A stretch of DNA of 6,293 nt, taken from assembly GCA_003558415.1 (NCBI GenBank), contig PWLT01000097.1, positions 1 through 6,293 of the forward strand, written 5' to 3'. Below are positions 5,546-6,293 of this stretch, one piece after another. Below the pieces are notes generated by a model. That model did no database searches, was not told the DNA's origin, and was given only the letters and a program-made list of their open reading frames with translations. Made by a program: the position numbers and the translations under genes. The stretch is from Hyphomicrobiales bacterium (GTDB taxonomy: Bacteria; Pseudomonadota; Alphaproteobacteria; Rhodobacterales; Rhodobacteraceae). Positions within the stretch are counted from its first letter, which is position 1. Every line of letters starts with the position of its first letter.

Positions 5546-6293
5546 ATGGGCGCAGCGGATGGCGAGGTCGAATACAACGACAAGATGATCAGCTTCCTGG
5601 AGGCCGTCTGGGGCGAGGGCTACCTTTCCCCTGGCGGTCCGGACGAGGTGGATCGGATCGTCGCCGGGATCGACCTGCACGCCAAGACGGTGCTGGATAT
5701 CGGCTGCGGCTCGGGCGGGATCACGCTGCATCTGGCGCGGACCCACGGCCCGGCGAAGGTCATCGGCTTCGATGTCGAGGCGCCGGTGCTGGAAGTGGCG
5801 CGCGACCGCGCCAAGAAGGAGGGGCTGGCCGGCCAGGTGGAATTCGTGCAGGGCGCGCCGGGACCGCTGCGCTTCCCCGATGGCAGTTTCGATATCGTCT
5901 TTTCCAAGGACGCGCTGATCCATGTCCCCGACAAGGACGCGCTGTTCCAGGACGTCTTCCGGCTGCTCCGCCCTGGCGGTTGGATAGCGGCATCGGACTG
6001 GCTGATCGGCCATGACGGCGATCCTACGCCCGAGATGCGCGACTACATGGCCGCCGAAGGGCTTTCCTTCGCCATGGCCTCGCCCGGCCGCTATCTGGAG
6101 GCGATGAAAGCGGCGGGTTTCACCCAAGTGGCCGAGACCAGCCGCAATGCCTGGTACCGTGAGGTGGCGCGCGAGGAGCTTGCCCGGATGGAGGGGCCCC
6201 TCTACCAGCAGGCCGTCGCCGCCGTGGGCGAAGAGCATCTGAAATGGAATATCGAGATCTGGCGCAAGATGCTGGTGGTGCTGGACAGCGGCG
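5546..6293 (+). CDS. SAM-dependent methyltransferase resembling phosphoethanolamine N-methyltransferases (runs off the right edge)
   Basis: 249 residues are visible, with no stop before the window ends. The Rossmann-type class I methyltransferase core has SAM motif [11 protein letters not shown] (49-58), an acidic post-I region G-F-D-V-E (74-78), [10 protein letters not shown] (111-120) and L-L-R-P-G-G (140-145). The N-terminal [10 protein letters not shown] (22-31) and the S-K-D-A-L-I-H-V segment (120-127) match phosphobase methyltransferases (Plasmodium PMT, plant PEAMT domains). From memory of the Plasmodium enzyme, its catalytic Tyr19 and His132 align with Tyr10 and His126 here, and Asp128 with Asp122. 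Its phosphate-contacting Tyr160, Arg179 and Tyr181 align with Trp152, Glu171 and Leu173, so a phosphorylated substrate seems unlikely. It sits downstream of the repressor and probably shares its regulation. The likely reaction is N-methylation of an unidentified amine. Confidence 0.85.
   Translation, partial: MGAADGEVEYNDKMISFLEAVWGEGYLSPGGPDEVDRIVAGIDLHAKTVLDIGCGSGGITLHLARTHGPAKVIGFDVEAPVLEVARDRAKKEGLAGQVEFVQGAPGPLRFPDGSFDIVFSKDALIHVPDKDALFQDVFRLLRPGGWIAASDWLIGHDGDPTPEMRDYMAAEGLSFAMASPGRYLEAMKAAGFTQVAETSRNAWYREVAREELARMEGPLYQQAVAAVGEEHLKWNIEIWRKMLVVLDSG

Noticed and set aside
4768..6015. A 415-codon plus-strand frame spanning the repressor and methyltransferase
   Set aside because: It is out of frame with both recognisable proteins, and its translation is Arg/Gly-rich without motifs.
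5330..6238. A 302-codon minus-strand frame opposite the methyltransferase
   Set aside because: It has no recognisable motif, while the plus strand carries clear SAM-binding motifs throughout.

Overview
The window is GC-rich, tightly packed bacterial DNA. It has overlapping or nearly abutting genes, GGAG/GAGG-type ribosome sites and Rhodobacterales-like proteins. An alphaproteobacterium such as a Paracoccus or Roseobacter relative is my best guess. That rests on composition and protein character, not on a marker gene. No RNA gene, insertion sequence, CRISPR array or phage feature is visible. The only non-coding stretch of any size is the 135-base divergent promoter region at 4661-4795.

Layout. 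A four-gene operon reads leftward from about 4660. The order is a PYROXD2/phytoene-desaturase-like FAD oxidoreductase (4660 to 2978), a second and divergent member of the same family (2997 to 1450), a stand-alone GcvT-family aminomethyltransferase (1453 to 251), and the first 80 codons of a Rieske-type oxygenase alpha subunit (242 to beyond the left edge). Junctions are a 20-base overlap, a 4-base ATGA overlap and an 8-base gap, so the genes are almost certainly co-transcribed. Reading rightward are a BetI-like TetR-family repressor (4796-5512) and, 33 bases later, a SAM-dependent methyltransferase (5546 to beyond the right edge) that resembles phosphoethanolamine N-methyltransferases.

How the parts may work together (inference). 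A BetI-like regulator, a Rieske oxygenase of the choline/carnitine/glycine-betaine type and a GcvT-type folate methyltransferase all point to catabolism of an N-methylated or quaternary amine. The Rieske enzyme would oxidise or cleave the substrate. The two flavoproteins would oxidise intermediates. The GcvT protein would pass a one-carbon unit to tetrahydrofolate. The shared promoter region holds a perfect 7-bp inverted repeat, TGATTGA-N4-TCAATCA, whose core TTGA-N4-TCAA matches the BetI-box layout as I remember it. It is the likely operator controlling both directions. The methyltransferase keeps the catalytic Tyr/His pair of the phosphobase methyltransferases but seems to have lost phosphate-contacting residues, so its substrate is probably not phosphoethanolamine. 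The true substrate of the cluster cannot be read from this window.
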